Assembly (NCBI RefSeq): GCF_947493595.1
Contig: NZ_CANLRL010000010.1
Span: forward strand, 52,463 to 116,462
Source: an uncultured Shimia sp.
Lineage (GTDB): Bacteria; Pseudomonadota; Alphaproteobacteria; Rhodobacterales; Rhodobacteraceae
Reading direction: 5' to 3'
Length of the DNA: 64,000 nt
Below are positions 26,673 through 36,240 of the stretch, piece after piece; position 1 is the first letter of the stretch; each line of letters starts with the position of its first letter. Made by a program: the position numbers and the translations under genes. Under the pieces are notes generated by a model that was not told where the DNA came from, searched no databases, and worked only from the letters and a program-made list of their open reading frames with translations.

Positions 26673-27146
26673 TCAGTTGGTTTTGCGGCCGATGTTAAAA
26701 GGCAGTGGCGCAACGGGCACGCCGTCTTCGATCAGGGCTTTGGCCTCTTCAACCTTGGCTTCGCCGTAGATCGGGCGTTCAGGGGCGTCACCGTCATGCA
26801 TGGCGCGGGCCTCGCTGGCGAAGTCCTTGCCAACATAATCCGAATTGGCCTCGACATGATCGCGCAGCTCTTTGAGGGCTTGCTCGGCTGGGGACGCGGG
26901 TTGGCTTAGCGGGCTGGGCGCGCTTGCGGCTTCAGGTGACGGGACTGGTGTGGGGTCTTGCGGTTTGGCGGCGGCCGAGCGGGCGGGGCGCACGCGTGGG
27001 GCCATCATCGCCTTCTCTACATTGGTGTCGCCACAGACGGCGCAAGCCACCATGCCGGCGGCCTTGAGCTTGTCAAAGGCGGCGGCGGATTGAAACCAGC
27101 TGTCAAAGCGGTGGTCGTTGGCGCATTTCAGAGTGTAGTTGATCAT
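26673..27146 (-). CDS. DUF1178 family protein
   Basis: 157 residues. The N-terminus MINYTLKCANDHRFDSWFQSAAAFDKLKAAGMVACAVCGDTNVEKAMMAPRV is the DUF1178 signature, with Cys8 and a CAVCG pair that could bind zinc. A Pro/Ala/Ser-rich linker (about residues 55-88) leads to a helical C-terminal part (EQALKELRDHVEANSDYVGKDFASEAR). The function is unknown. It lies between the NUDIX gene (72 bp) and the SDR gene. Confidence 0.93.
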   Translation of the reverse strand: MINYTLKCANDHRFDSWFQSAAAFDKLKAAGMVACAVCGDTNVEKAMMAPRVRPARSAAAKPQDPTPVPSPEAASAPSPLSQPASPAEQALKELRDHVEANSDYVGKDFASEARAMHDGDAPERPIYGEAKVEEAKALIEDGVPVAPLPFNIGRKTN

Positions 27147-27218
27147 TGTGCTGTGATGGTGCCCATGTTCAGTGGCGCGAACATAGGCGTGGGGGCGGTT
27201 GGGATCAAGCGACGGGGG

Positions 27219-27701
27219 TTAGCCTTTGGCGGAGATGGTCGCTGGGTCAAAGCTGCGCACAAGTTTGGCGAGTTCGGGGTGCGCGATGCGTTTGGCGGCC
27301 TTTTTCGGGCGCAGCCATTTGCGGTCCCGTTGGCCTGTCTCGGGATAGATGCGCGCGAGCTTGTCCACTTCCAGAGGATATACCAGCACCCGAATGGTTT
27401 GGCCGTGTTTGTGGCCGCGAGTTTTGCGGTAGCGGTAGGTGCCCAAACAATGCTTGCGCGCGCGGCCAAGAATGCCCGCTTCTTCCCATGCTTCCTGTGC
27501 GGCGGTTTTGTGGGGCTTCAGGTCGGCCATCGGCCAGCCTTTGGGCAGCAGCCACTGACGGGTGCCGCGGGAGGTGATCAGCAGCACCTCGGCTTTTCCT
27601 TTGTGGATGCGGTACGGCAAAGCGGCAAATTGAATGTGTTTGCCGCGTTTCTGTGCCTTGCGGATCATGCTGGCCGTGGCGGTTGGGTCAAGCAGGCCCA
27701 T
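27219..27701 (-). CDS. NUDIX hydrolase
   Basis: 160 residues from the ATG at 27701, chosen because GGAG lies five bases upstream; a longer frame to 27764 has no such support. The Nudix box is recognisable as PKGWPMADLKPHKTAAQEAWEEAGI, with EE and G kept but the Arg of REUXEE replaced by Gln. The PKGWP start resembles the diphosphoinositol-polyphosphate phosphohydrolase-like branch. The real substrate, a nucleoside diphosphate linked to some moiety, is not known. The promoter region is shared with the divergent dcw control region. Confidence 0.9.
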   Translation of the reverse strand: MGLLDPTATASMIRKAQKRGKHIQFAALPYRIHKGKAEVLLITSRGTRQWLLPKGWPMADLKPHKTAAQEAWEEAGILGRARKHCLGTYRYRKTRGHKHGQTIRVLVYPLEVDKLARIYPETGQRDRKWLRPKKAAKRIAHPELAKLVRSFDPATISAKG

Positions 27702-27805
27702 GTTATCTCCAAAAGTCCGGTGCTCGGGTAGCCGCACCCTAGAAGGCGAGCCGGGGCAGGCCAAGTGGTTAGAAGGGCTTCGTTTGACAGTGTTGCGAAG
27801 CGGTT

Positions 27806-27865
27806 TGGGATTTTGTGGGAAAGATATGGGAAATCCCGCTGGGAATTCATGGGAGACGCATGGGA
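27806..27865 (+). promoter_or_regulatory. Array of six TGGGA boxes (MraZ-box-like), distal
   Basis: TGGGA occurs at 27806, 27816, 27827, 27840, 27850 and 27861, with start-to-start spacings of 10, 11, 13, 10 and 11 bp, so most boxes face the same side of the helix. MraZ of Escherichia coli and other bacteria binds direct TGGGN repeats with 10-bp spacing upstream of its own gene. A TTGACA hexamer lies just before the first box (27784-27789). The array is about 560 bp upstream of mraZ and also lies within 170 bp of the divergent NUDIX gene start. Confidence 0.6.
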
Positions 27866-27953
27866 ATGGCAGCGGATTTGCGCCGAATCGGTTTGAGAGT
27901 GGCGAGGATTTGCCCTTTTGATCGGGCTGTTACGGGGTGCTCTTGACCTTATG

Positions 27954-27979
27954 TGGAAAAAAGTTGGGAAAACTTGGGA
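27954..27979 (+). promoter_or_regulatory. Second TGGGA array, proximal
   Basis: TGGAA at 27954 and TGGGA at 27965 and 27975 are again 10-11 bp apart, within a run of A-tracts (TTGGGAAAACTTGGGAAAAA). It is probably part of the same MraZ-type operator region, about 190 bp before the predicted start of the mraZ leader RNA. Confidence 0.55.
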
Positions 27980-28164
27980 AAAAGTTTGGCGCCCAGAGGT
28001 GTGCTGCATTTGGTGGTGTCTTCTGGGTTGGTTGCCTAAATATGGTGTCGTCGTCCACAAAATTGCTCTCAAAATCGCGAGGTTTGGTGAGCTTGGGTCG
28101 CGCGTGAGGCATTTTTGTCCACAAATTCCTGTTGATTTCCATAAATTCCCATGGCATCCCTAGT

Positions 28165-28374
28165 TACACGATGAGGACGGGACATAAAGAGAGGCGCTAA
28201 GACCTCCGATCCCAAGTCAGGTTTCATACAGGCACCCGCTTTCATCGAAAAAAAGAGATCCGGTGCGTGGGCGAGCAGAACATCCCCCCAGGTGGCACGC
28301 GCAACTGGACTACCCGCAAAAGCGGGACGAGGGCGGCGGATTGATCAGTGGCAGCAGATCAATCCGCCGTTTTC
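28165..28374 (+). ncRNA. upsM: UpsM-like sRNA / extended mraZ leader
   Basis: In Rhodobacter sphaeroides and its family the dcw mRNA has a 268-nt 5' leader whose internal Rho-independent terminator yields the sRNA UpsM (about 206 nt). Here the same layout is seen: about 260 bp without an open frame before mraZ, ending in a strong terminator at 28335-28374, with further hairpin-forming stretches such as CCCGCAAAAGCGGG just before it. The 5' end is set by analogy, not by a clear promoter, and is uncertain by 10-15 nt. Read-through transcribes mraZ and the cluster. Confidence 0.75.
28335..28374 (+). terminator. Internal terminator of the mraZ leader
   Basis: A perfect 12-bp stem (GGCGGATTGATC with GATCAATCCGCC) with a 10-base loop is followed by GTTTTCCCTT, 51 bp before mraZ. 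It would stop most transcripts before the division cluster, so control is by read-through or by processing. Confidence 0.92.
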
Positions 28375-28424
28375 CCTTCCGGCCCGGGGTGGTCGGAGCA
28401 ACAGGTTGAAAGGGGCCATAGGCA

Positions 28425-28925
28425 GTGGCGCTCATGTTTCGCGGCGAAAGCCGTAACAAGGTGGATAGCAAGGGACGGATGTCGATTCCGGCCAAGTTCC
28501 GCCGTGTGCTTGAGGCAGGCGACCCTGAGTGGAAAAGTGGCGAAAACCCCAACCTTGTGATTGTCTACGGCGGCAAGACACGCGATTTCTTGGAATGTTT
28601 CACGGTTGAGGCGATGGATGATGTGGTGGCCCGCATCATGAAAATGCCCCGTGGCAGCAAAAAGCGCCTGGCGCTTTCGAAGTTATACCTCACCCAATCT
28701 TTGGAAGTGTCGGTGGATGAAACCGGCCGTCTGGTGTTGCCCAAAGAGCAGCGCGACAAGATTGGGCTTGAGAACATGGCCTTCTTTGGCGGTAAAGGCG
28801 ACACGTTTGAGATCTGGAACCCAGAGACATACGACGCCACCCAGGAAGAGGCCCTTGAAGCGGACGACGATTTTGATCCGGACGCTGATCCCTCCATTTA
28901 TCTCGATGGCGACGAGGATTTCTAA
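28425..28925 (+). CDS. mraZ: Transcriptional regulator MraZ
   Basis: 166 residues from the GTG at 28425, which has AAAGGGG nine bases upstream; the in-frame ATG at 28434 is an alternative. MraZ is an AbrB-like protein with two swapped-hairpin repeats that binds TGGGN direct repeats and represses the dcw operon. Repeat one has [20 protein letters not shown] and repeat two has [20 protein letters not shown], each with the family Asp-x-x-Gly-Arg motif. The C-terminus is a short acidic tail ([22 protein letters not shown]). rsmH starts 2 bp after its stop. Confidence 0.96.
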   Translation: MALMFRGESRNKVDSKGRMSIPAKFRRVLEAGDPEWKSGENPNLVIVYGGKTRDFLECFTVEAMDDVVARIMKMPRGSKKRLALSKLYLTQSLEVSVDETGRLVLPKEQRDKIGLENMAFFGGKGDTFEIWNPETYDATQEEALEADDDFDPDADPSIYLDGDEDF

Positions 28926-28927
28926 CC

Positions 28928-29920
28928 ATGGCGACGTCAGATGAACCCGCCGCCAAACGCCCTCACATTCCAGTCCTGCTTGCGCCGTTGTTGCGTGAAG
29001 TGGCGCCGGTGTCGGGCCGTTGGCTGGATGGCACTTTTGGGGCGGGCGGCTATACCCGTGGATTGATCGAGGCCGGGGCCGGCAAGGTGTACGGTGTGGA
29101 TCGTGATCCGCTGGCGTTTGAGATGGCCGCGCCTTGGGTTGGCGACTATGGCGATCAGATTGAGCTGGTTGGCGGCGTGTTCTCCAAAATGGATGAGTAT
29201 GCGCAGGATTTGGACGGGGTGGTGCTTGACCTTGGGGTGAGCTCCATGCAGCTGGATCTGGCAGAGCGTGGCTTTTCATTTATGAAAGACGGGCCTCTGG
29301 ATATGCGCATGAGCCAGGACGGGCCCTCCGCTGCGGATTTGGTGAATGAGGCAGAAGAGGCTGAGATCGCCAATATTCTGTATCAATATGGCGAGGAGCG
29401 TGCGAGCCGCCGAATTGCCAAGGCCATTGTGCGGGAGCGGGCGGTTGAGCCGATCACTACAACATTGCGATTGGCGGGGATTGTAGAAAGCTGTTTGCCG
29501 CGCTCCAAGCCCGGTCAGAGCCATCCGGCGACACGTAGTTTCCAAGGGCTGCGGATTGCGGTGAATGACGAATATGGCGAGCTGTTTCGTGGCTTGATGG
29601 CGGCGGAGCGGGCGCTCAAGCCGGGCGGGTTGTTGGCGGTTGTGACCTTTCATTCGGTGGAAGACCGCATGGTGAAGCGGTTTATGCAGAGCCGCGCGGG
29701 CAAGACCGGCAATGTGAACCGTTATGCGCCGGAAACGGAACAAGACAAGCCGGCATTTGAGCTGATCACCCGTAAGGCTGTTGGGCCGGACCCGGATGAG
29801 TTGGAAGACAATCCGCGGGCACGCTCGGCCAAGTTGCGCGTGGCGCGGCGCACCGATGCACCTTCTGGTGAAATTGCGGAAAAAGCCATTGGCATGCCGA
29901 CACTTGGGGGACGTAAGTGA
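28928..29920 (+). CDS. rsmH: 16S rRNA (cytosine-1402-N4)-methyltransferase
   Basis: 330 residues. RsmH (MraW) methylates C1402 in the decoding site of 16S rRNA using SAM. The N-terminal [15 protein letters not shown] and the SAM loop [17 protein letters not shown] are typical. [32 protein letters not shown] is the family signature, and the C-terminal [19 protein letters not shown] is also conserved. The stop overlaps the ftsL ATG (TGATG). Confidence 0.97.
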   Translation: MATSDEPAAKRPHIPVLLAPLLREVAPVSGRWLDGTFGAGGYTRGLIEAGAGKVYGVDRDPLAFEMAAPWVGDYGDQIELVGGVFSKMDEYAQDLDGVVLDLGVSSMQLDLAERGFSFMKDGPLDMRMSQDGPSAADLVNEAEEAEIANILYQYGEERASRRIAKAIVRERAVEPITTTLRLAGIVESCLPRSKPGQSHPATRSFQGLRIAVNDEYGELFRGLMAAERALKPGGLLAVVTFHSVEDRMVKRFMQSRAGKTGNVNRYAPETEQDKPAFELITRKAVGPDPDELEDNPRARSAKLRVARRTDAPSGEIAEKAIGMPTLGGRK

Positions 29921-30267
29921 TGCGGATGGTGTTGTTCATCCTGGCCGCAGGGATGGTGATTGGGCTCTCGGTTTGGGCCTATCAAGAGAACTATCGTACC
30001 CAGGCAATGATTGGTGAAACAGAGCGCTTGCAGCGTGAGATTGGTGAGGCGCGGGCGCGTTTGGCGGTGCTGAAGGCGGAGTGGGCTTACCTTAACCGCC
30101 CGGACCGGCTACGCGATCTGACAGAAATCAACTACAATGACATGCAGCTTTTGCCGCTGCGCCCGGATCAGTTTGGCCGCATTGAGCAGGTGGCGTTCCC
30201 GTCTAATGACGCGCCGATCACCTTTGAGAATGCGGTGGAAGTCTCCTCTGAGGAGGCCAAGCCATGA
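29920..30267 (+). CDS. ftsL: Cell division protein FtsL
   Basis: 115 residues from the ATG overlapping the rsmH stop. FtsL is a bitopic divisome protein that with FtsB and FtsQ activates FtsWI. One membrane helix (residues about 3-21, VLFILAAGMVIGLSVWAY) is followed by a coiled coil (TERLQREIGEARARLAVLKAEWAYLNRPDRL), the expected design. The assignment also rests on its fixed position between rsmH and ftsI. It overlaps ftsI by 4 bp (ATGA). Confidence 0.9.
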   Translation: MRMVLFILAAGMVIGLSVWAYQENYRTQAMIGETERLQREIGEARARLAVLKAEWAYLNRPDRLRDLTEINYNDMQLLPLRPDQFGRIEQVAFPSNDAPITFENAVEVSSEEAKP

Positions 30268-32048
30268 TCCGTAAGCCACTGCGTCCTTTGGCGTCGATCC
30301 TGCATGCGCGCAGTGCCGGGGAAAACCCGGATCAGATTGAGCGCGCAAACCTGCGTGAGCGCCACGAAGAGATGCGCAACAAGGGGCGGGCGCGGGCTGA
30401 GGGGCGTTTGCTGATCATGGGCGTGCTGTTTGCGGGCGCGTTTCTCACCGTTGGCGCGCGGATGGCTGTTGTCAGCACGTCTGAGGCCTCTGAGCCGCGC
30501 ACCAGTTATGCGGGTAGTCGTATTCAGGCGGAGCGGGCGGATATTGTCGACCGCAAGGGCCGCATTTTGGCGACCAATCTGGAGACACACTCCATCTATG
30601 CCCATCCACATGAGATGATTGATCCGGCCTACGCGGCGCAGAAGCTGGCGGAAATTTTCCCCGATCTGGATGCCGCGAAGCTGGAGCGTCGGTTCAAAGA
30701 CGGGCGTAAGTTCTACTGGGTGAAGAAAAAAATCTCCCCGGAGCAGAAGCAGGCGGTACACGACATCGGTGAGCCCGGCTTGTTGTTTGGGCGTCGTGAA
30801 ATGCGGCTTTATCCGAACGGGCGCTTGGCGGCGCATATCCTTGGCGGCGCGTCTTTTGGTGAAGAAGACGTGCATGACGCCGAGCTTGTGGGTGTTGCGG
30901 GCGTTGAAAAATACTTCGATGATGCGCTGCGTGATCCGGCCAATGGCGACAAGGCGCTGACGCTTTCCATCGACCTGACAGTGCAAACCGCGGCGGAGCG
31001 GGTGCTTTGGGGTGGCATGAAGCTGATGAACGCCAAAGGCGCGAGCTCGGTTTTGATGGATGCGCACACCGGCGAGATTGTCTCCATGGTGAGCCTGCCG
31101 GACTTTGACCCCAATAACCGCCCAAATCCTCCCGTGAAGGGGCAGGCGGCGGACAGCCCGTTGTTTAACCGTGCGGTGCAGGGGCTTTATGAACTGGGGT
31201 CGACGTTCAAGATTTTCACGGCGGCACAGTCGATGGAGCTTGGGTTGGCGAACCCGGAAACCAAGATCAACACCGCAGGGCCGTTGCGGTGGGGCAAGTT
31301 CAAGATCCGCGATTTCCGCAACTACGGCGCGCAGTTGACGCTGACCAAGGTGATTGTGAAGTCGTCAAACATCGGCACCGCGCGTATGGCGCAGGTGATT
31401 GGCGCGGCGCGGCAGCAGGATTTCCTGAAACAGCTTGGCTTCTTTGAGCCAACACCAGTGGAATTGGTCGAGGCCAAAGGTGCACAGCCACTGTTGCCGA
31501 AAAACTGGTCTGAACTCTCGACCATGACCATTTCCTATGGTCATGGCATGTCGGCCAGCCCGCTGCACTTGGCGGCCGGCTATGCGGCGATTGCCAATGG
31601 TGGCACCAAAGTGGTGCCCACTATTCTCAAGCAGGAGAAAGTCGAAAAAGGTGAGCGGGTGATGACACTTGCCAGCGCCGAAGCATCGCGCCTGATGCTG
31701 CGCAAAGTGGTGAGTGAAGGCACCGCCTCCTTTGGGGAAGTGCCGGGCTACGCTGTGGGTGGCAAGACGGGTACGGCGGATAAGCCGCTGGAAAGCGGGC
31801 GCGGGTATTATGAGGACAAGGTGATTGCCACCTTTGCCGCCATGTTCCCGGCGCATGATCCAAAATACGTGCTGATCCTGAGCCTGGATGAGCCGGTGGA
31901 GACCTCCGGCGATCAGCCACGCCGCACAGCCGGTTGGACAGCGGTGCCGGTGGCAGCGGAAATGATCACGCGCGTGGCGCCGCTTTTGGGGCTGCGTCCC
32001 GAGGTTGAGCCTGCGCCTTTGGCTGATATAACGCTGACATCAAACTAA
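30264..32048 (+). CDS. ftsI: Peptidoglycan transpeptidase FtsI (PBP3)
   Basis: 594 residues. FtsI is the septal DD-transpeptidase. It has an N-terminal cytoplasmic stretch, one membrane helix near residues 50-70 (LLIMGVLFAGAFLTVGARMAVV), and a pedestal domain with RADIVDRKGRILATNL. In the catalytic domain the serine is in GSTFK (about residue 313), followed by SSN (about 367) and KTGT (about 500). It sits in the conserved order before murE. The last segment is a short periplasmic tail. Confidence 0.97.
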   Translation: MIRKPLRPLASILHARSAGENPDQIERANLRERHEEMRNKGRARAEGRLLIMGVLFAGAFLTVGARMAVVSTSEASEPRTSYAGSRIQAERADIVDRKGRILATNLETHSIYAHPHEMIDPAYAAQKLAEIFPDLDAAKLERRFKDGRKFYWVKKKISPEQKQAVHDIGEPGLLFGRREMRLYPNGRLAAHILGGASFGEEDVHDAELVGVAGVEKYFDDALRDPANGDKALTLSIDLTVQTAAERVLWGGMKLMNAKGASSVLMDAHTGEIVSMVSLPDFDPNNRPNPPVKGQAADSPLFNRAVQGLYELGSTFKIFTAAQSMELGLANPETKINTAGPLRWGKFKIRDFRNYGAQLTLTKVIVKSSNIGTARMAQVIGAARQQDFLKQLGFFEPTPVELVEAKGAQPLLPKNWSELSTMTISYGHGMSASPLHLAAGYAAIANGGTKVVPTILKQEKVEKGERVMTLASAEASRLMLRKVVSEGTASFGEVPGYAVGGKTGTADKPLESGRGYYEDKVIATFAAMFPAHDPKYVLILSLDEPVETSGDQPRRTAGWTAVPVAAEMITRVAPLLGLRPEVEPAPLADITLTSN

Positions 32049-32069
32049 GCCAAACAAGGGCATTCACAG

Positions 32070-33551
32070 ATGGCAGCAGGCACAAAACAGCTTTCAGAAT
32101 TGGGTCTGACAGCCATGGGCGGGCTGAACCCGGCGATCACCGGATTGGCGGTGGACAGCCGTGAGGTGAAAGAGGGGTTTCTCTTTGCTGCCTTGCCGGG
32201 CACGCGGGTACATGGTGGCACGTTTATTCAGTTTGCTCTGCGCATGGGGGCGGCGGCGATCCTGACCGATGCGGCAGGTGCCAAAATTGCTGAACAAGAG
32301 TTGGCGGCAGGCAATGCGGCGCTGGTGATTGCCGAAGATCCGCGTCAGGCGCTGGCCTATACGGCGGCGCTCTATTTTGGCAAGCAACCGGGGATTATGG
32401 CGGCTGTTACAGGCACCAATGGCAAGACCTCGGTGGCGACCTTTCTGCGCATGATTTGGCAAGAACTGGGGCTTGAGGCAGTGAACCTTGGCACGACCGG
32501 AGTCGAAGGGGATTTCACCGCGCCGCTCAATCACACCACACCAGAGCCGATCACGTTGCACCGCACGTTGGCCGCAGCAGAGGAGGCTGGGATTGGCTTT
32601 GCGGCGATGGAGGCGAGCTCGCACGGGTTGGCGCAGTGTCGTTTGGATGGGGTGCAATTGAAGGCGGCGGGGTTCACAAACTTCACGCAGGATCACCTCG
32701 ACTACCACGAGACTTTTGATGAGTATTTCAACGCCAAAGCGGGGCTGTTTGGCCGCGTGTTGCCCGACGATGGCACGGCGGTGATCAATGTCGATGATCC
32801 GCGCGGGTTGGATATGGCGATCATTGCTGGTGTTCGTGGCCAGGGGGTGATCACCGTCGGCAAGGCAGAGGCTGACATTGCGCTGATGGCGCAGCGGTTT
32901 GACAGCACTGGTCAAGACATTCGGTTCACCTTTCGGGGCAAGGCGTATCAGCAACGTTTGAACCTGCTCGGTGGGTTTCAGGCGGAAAATGTGTTGCTGG
33001 CGGCGGGGCTTGCGATTGCTTGCGGGGCTGAGCCTGAACGGGTGTTTGAGGTGCTGCATGAACTCAAAGGCGTGCGGGGTCGGATGCAACTGGCGGCGAC
33101 ACGGGAAAACGGCGCGGCGGTGTTTGTGGATTACGCCCACACGCCGGATGCTGTGGCGACGGCGCTTCAGGCGATGCGCCCGCATGTGATGGGGCGCTTG
33201 ATTGTGATTGTCGGCGCAGGCGGAGATCGCGATGCGGCCAAACGCCCGTTGATGGGGCAAGCAGCGGCACAAAACGCCGATGTGGTCTATGTCACCGATG
33301 ACAACCCACGCACCGAAGATCCGGCAACGATCCGGGCCGCCGTGATGGAGGGTGCGCCAGAGGCCACCGAGGTGGACGACCGCGCCAAAGCCATTTTGCT
33401 GGCGGTGGATGCATTGGGGCCGGGTGACACGTTGTTGATCGCGGGCAAGGGCCATGAAACCGGCCAGATTGTCGGCGAGGATGTGTTGCCATTTGATGAT
33501 TGTGAACAGGCCAGCGTGGCCGTGGCCGCATTGGACGGAGGGATCGCATGA
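32070..33551 (+). CDS. murE: UDP-N-acetylmuramoyl-tripeptide synthetase MurE (meso-DAP adding)
   Basis: 493 residues. MurE is an ATP-dependent ligase that adds the third amino acid to UDP-MurNAc-dipeptide. The ATP loop is GTNGKTSVATF, and HTTPEPITLHRTLAAAEEAGI is the substrate region. The motif YVTDDNPRTEDP contains DNPR, the sequence that marks meso-diaminopimelate specificity, as expected for a Gram-negative cell. The carbamoylated lysine region and SSHGLAQCRLDG are also present. It overlaps murF by 4 bp. Confidence 0.97.
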   Translation: MAAGTKQLSELGLTAMGGLNPAITGLAVDSREVKEGFLFAALPGTRVHGGTFIQFALRMGAAAILTDAAGAKIAEQELAAGNAALVIAEDPRQALAYTAALYFGKQPGIMAAVTGTNGKTSVATFLRMIWQELGLEAVNLGTTGVEGDFTAPLNHTTPEPITLHRTLAAAEEAGIGFAAMEASSHGLAQCRLDGVQLKAAGFTNFTQDHLDYHETFDEYFNAKAGLFGRVLPDDGTAVINVDDPRGLDMAIIAGVRGQGVITVGKAEADIALMAQRFDSTGQDIRFTFRGKAYQQRLNLLGGFQAENVLLAAGLAIACGAEPERVFEVLHELKGVRGRMQLAATRENGAAVFVDYAHTPDAVATALQAMRPHVMGRLIVIVGAGGDRDAAKRPLMGQAAAQNADVVYVTDDNPRTEDPATIRAAVMEGAPEATEVDDRAKAILLAVDALGPGDTLLIAGKGHETGQIVGEDVLPFDDCEQASVAVAALDGGIA

Positions 33552-34990
33552 GCCTGTGGACATCTGAAGCGGCTGCTGAGGCAACCGGCGGCAAAGCCAA
33601 AACTGCGTGGGCATGCAATGGTGTGTCGATTGACACGCGCACCATCGAGCAGGGCGACTTGTTTGTGGCATTGACGGCGGCGCGGGACGGGCACGAGTTT
33701 GTGGCGCAGGCGTTGGGCAAAGGCGCTGCAGCGGCACTGGTAAGCCACGTGCCGGATGGCGTGTCTCCAGATGCGCCATTGTTGATTGTCGACGATGTGC
33801 TTGAAGGGCTGGAGGCGTTGGGTAACGCCGGCCGCGCCCGCACGGACGCGCGGGTTGTGGCGGTGACTGGTTCGGTTGGCAAAACCTCCACCAAAGAAAT
33901 GCTGCGCGCCATTCTGGAAGGGCAGGGGCGGACCCATGCCTCCGTGGCGAGCTATAACAACCATTGGGGGGTGCCGCTGACGTTGGCGCGGATGCCGCAG
34001 GACACCGAGTTTGCGGTGATTGAAATTGGCATGAACCATCCCGGCGAGATTTCACCGTTGGCGAAGATGGCCCGCCCACATGTCGCCTTGGTGACCACGG
34101 TGGCAGCGGTGCATCTGGAAGCCTTTGAGAGTGTCGAGGGCATTGCGCAGGAAAAGGCGGCGGTGTTTGACGGGTTGGAGCCTGGTGGCATTGCGATTGT
34201 GAACGCCGACATCGAGACGGCGGACGTGTTGCGCACCCATGCCGAAAACCTCTCGGCTGAAATCCAGGACTTTGGCGCAACGGCCAAGGACTGGCGTCTG
34301 GGCGATGTTAAGCTGACCGGCAACGTCACCGTTGCGCGTGCCATTCACGGCGGCGATTTGGCAATGTTCAAAGTGCAAAGCGCGGGACGGCATTTTGCGA
34401 TGAACGGGTTGGGGGCCTTGGCCTCTGCTGAAGCATTGGGCGCTGACTTGGCGCTGTCGGTGGCCGCGTTGGGGCGCTGGACGCCGTTTGTCGGCCGGGG
34501 CGCGCGGGAAACCATTTACTTGGACCCGGTGGAAACCGAGCGCACGTTGGAGCTGATCGACGAGGCTTATAATGCCAACCCAACCAGCCTTGGGGCGGCG
34601 TTGGAAGTGCTGGCGGCTGCGGAGCCAACAGATGGCGTGGGCCGTATCGGCAAGGGGCGTCGGATTGCCTTTGTTGGTGATATGAAAGAGCTGGGCCCGC
34701 AAGAAGTTGATATGCATGCGGAGTTGGCCAGTCATCCGGCGATGTCTGACATTGATGTGGTGCATTGTGTGGGGCCATTGATGCAGCATTTGCACGCGGC
34801 ATTGCCCGAAGAAAAACAAGGGCAATGGGCAGAGACAACTGCGGAGATTGTTTCGGATGTACGCAAGCTGGTGGATGCCGGTGATGTGGTCATGATCAAA
34901 GGTAGTCTGTCGATGGCGCTGTCCAAGGTGGTTGACGCCATCCGCAAACTGGGCCATCCCGCCCCGCAATCCAAGAACGAGGACGCGTAA
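33548..34990 (+). CDS. murF: UDP-MurNAc-tripeptide D-alanyl-D-alanine ligase
   Basis: 480 residues. MurF attaches D-Ala-D-Ala to the muropeptide precursor. The start [14 protein letters not shown] is followed by [17 protein letters not shown] in the uridine-binding domain. The P-loop is [18 protein letters not shown], then [32 protein letters not shown]. The C-terminal domain has [17 protein letters not shown] and [10 protein letters not shown]. The product D-Ala-D-Ala comes from ddl, encoded later in the same cluster. Its stop overlaps the mraY start. Confidence 0.97.
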   Translation: MSLWTSEAAAEATGGKAKTAWACNGVSIDTRTIEQGDLFVALTAARDGHEFVAQALGKGAAAALVSHVPDGVSPDAPLLIVDDVLEGLEALGNAGRARTDARVVAVTGSVGKTSTKEMLRAILEGQGRTHASVASYNNHWGVPLTLARMPQDTEFAVIEIGMNHPGEISPLAKMARPHVALVTTVAAVHLEAFESVEGIAQEKAAVFDGLEPGGIAIVNADIETADVLRTHAENLSAEIQDFGATAKDWRLGDVKLTGNVTVARAIHGGDLAMFKVQSAGRHFAMNGLGALASAEALGADLALSVAALGRWTPFVGRGARETIYLDPVETERTLELIDEAYNANPTSLGAALEVLAAAEPTDGVGRIGKGRRIAFVGDMKELGPQEVDMHAELASHPAMSDIDVVHCVGPLMQHLHAALPEEKQGQWAETTAEIVSDVRKLVDAGDVVMIKGSLSMALSKVVDAIRKLGHPAPQSKNEDA

Positions 34991-36072
34991 TGTTTTATTG
35001 GCTGACCAGTCTGTCAGACGGCGGTGATTTTTTTAACCTGTTTCGCTACATCACCTTCCGCGCCGGTGGCGCGTTTATGACAGCGCTGATTTTTGGCTTC
35101 CTGTTTGGGCGGCCTTTGATTGACGTGTTGCGCCGCAAGCAGGGCAAAGGCCAGCCGATCCGTGACGATGGCCCTGAAGGGCATTTTGTGAAAGCGGGCA
35201 CACCTACCATGGGTGGTCTGTTGATTGTGGGTGCTCTGGTGACCTCCACGTTGCTCTGGGCTCGGTGGGACAACGGTTTTGTTTGGCTGGTGCTGTTTGT
35301 GACACTGGCCTATGGCCTGATTGGTTTTGCGGATGATTATGCCAAAGTGTCCAAGCAGAACACCAAAGGTGTGTCGAGCAAAGTGCGCCTGCTCCTGGGG
35401 TTCTTGATTGCGGGTGTTGCAGGTGTTTGGGCGACCTATTTGCAGCCTGAAGCTCTGCAATTTCAACTGGCGGTACCGGTGTTCAAAGAAGTGCTTATCA
35501 ACCTCAGCTGGGCCTATATCCCCTTTGCCATGTTTGTTGTGGTGGGTGCGGCCAATGCGGTGAACCTGACTGATGGTCTGGATGGTCTGGCGATCATGCC
35601 AGTGATGATTGCCGCGGGTGCGTTGGGTGTGATTGCCTATGCCGTGGGCCGGGTCGACTTCACGCAGTATCTGGATGTGCATTACGTGCCGGGAACAGGT
35701 GAAATCCTGATCTTTGTCGCCGGTCTGATTGGTGGCGGCCTGGGCTTCCTGTGGTACAACGCGCCTCCTGCGGCGGTGTTTATGGGCGACACGGGCTCGC
35801 TGGCCTTGGGCGGCGCCATTGGCGCAATTGCCGTGGCGACCAAACACGAGTTGGTTTTGGGAATTATTGGCGGCCTGTTTGTTGTGGAGGCGTTGAGCGT
35901 CATCATTCAGGTGCTTTACTTCAAACGCACCGGCAAACGTGTGTTCCTGATGGCGCCAATCCATCACCACTATGAGAAAAAAGGCTGGTCAGAGCCGCAG
36001 ATTGTGATCCGGTTCTGGATCATTGCGGTGATCCTGGCAATGATTGGCCTTGCGACGCTGAAGCTGCGTTAA
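34990..36072 (+). CDS. mraY: Phospho-N-acetylmuramoyl-pentapeptide transferase
   Basis: 360 residues with about ten membrane helices. MraY makes lipid I from UDP-MurNAc-pentapeptide and undecaprenyl phosphate. The Asp pair is in [49 protein letters not shown] and [22 protein letters not shown] are all family hallmarks. A terminator follows 21 bp after the stop, so the first dcw transcript segment may partly end here. Confidence 0.98.
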   Translation: MFYWLTSLSDGGDFFNLFRYITFRAGGAFMTALIFGFLFGRPLIDVLRRKQGKGQPIRDDGPEGHFVKAGTPTMGGLLIVGALVTSTLLWARWDNGFVWLVLFVTLAYGLIGFADDYAKVSKQNTKGVSSKVRLLLGFLIAGVAGVWATYLQPEALQFQLAVPVFKEVLINLSWAYIPFAMFVVVGAANAVNLTDGLDGLAIMPVMIAAGALGVIAYAVGRVDFTQYLDVHYVPGTGEILIFVAGLIGGGLGFLWYNAPPAAVFMGDTGSLALGGAIGAIAVATKHELVLGIIGGLFVVEALSVIIQVLYFKRTGKRVFLMAPIHHHYEKKGWSEPQIVIRFWIIAVILAMIGLATLKLR

Positions 36073-36093
36073 GCGTCAGGATAAAGCGATCAG

Positions 36094-36117
36094 AGGGCGC
36101 CATGGGCGCCCTTTTTC
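36094..36117 (+). terminator. Intrinsic terminator after mraY
   Basis: An 8-bp stem AGGGCGCC / GGCGCCCT with an ATG loop is followed by TTTTCT. It separates mraY from murD, which should then need its own promoter in 36118-36240. Confidence 0.85.
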
Positions 36118-36144
36118 TCGGCTTGCGCCATTCGGCATTCATAG

Positions 36145-36170
36145 TCTCAAAATATCCCCGCCGGAGGCTC
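36145..36170 (-). repeat. Degenerate palindromic repeat, copy D
   Basis: On the minus strand GAGCCTCCGGCGGGGATATTTTG resembles the end of the repeat family at 9700, 12110 and 25934 (GGGATATTTG core). The rest of the element is missing. Confidence 0.45.
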
Positions 36171-36240
36171 TCAAAGCTGCCACTTGTGCCGCCGCTTGTG
36201 GAAAGGCACTGTGCGCGCAAGACGACTTGGGGGATTTCAC

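Noticed and set aside
28159..28424. Considered RNase P RNA (rnpB) for the spacer before mraZ
   Set aside because: The spacer is too short and lacks the conserved rnpB core sequences (such as GAGGAAAGTCC); the terminator and position fit the UpsM leader instead.
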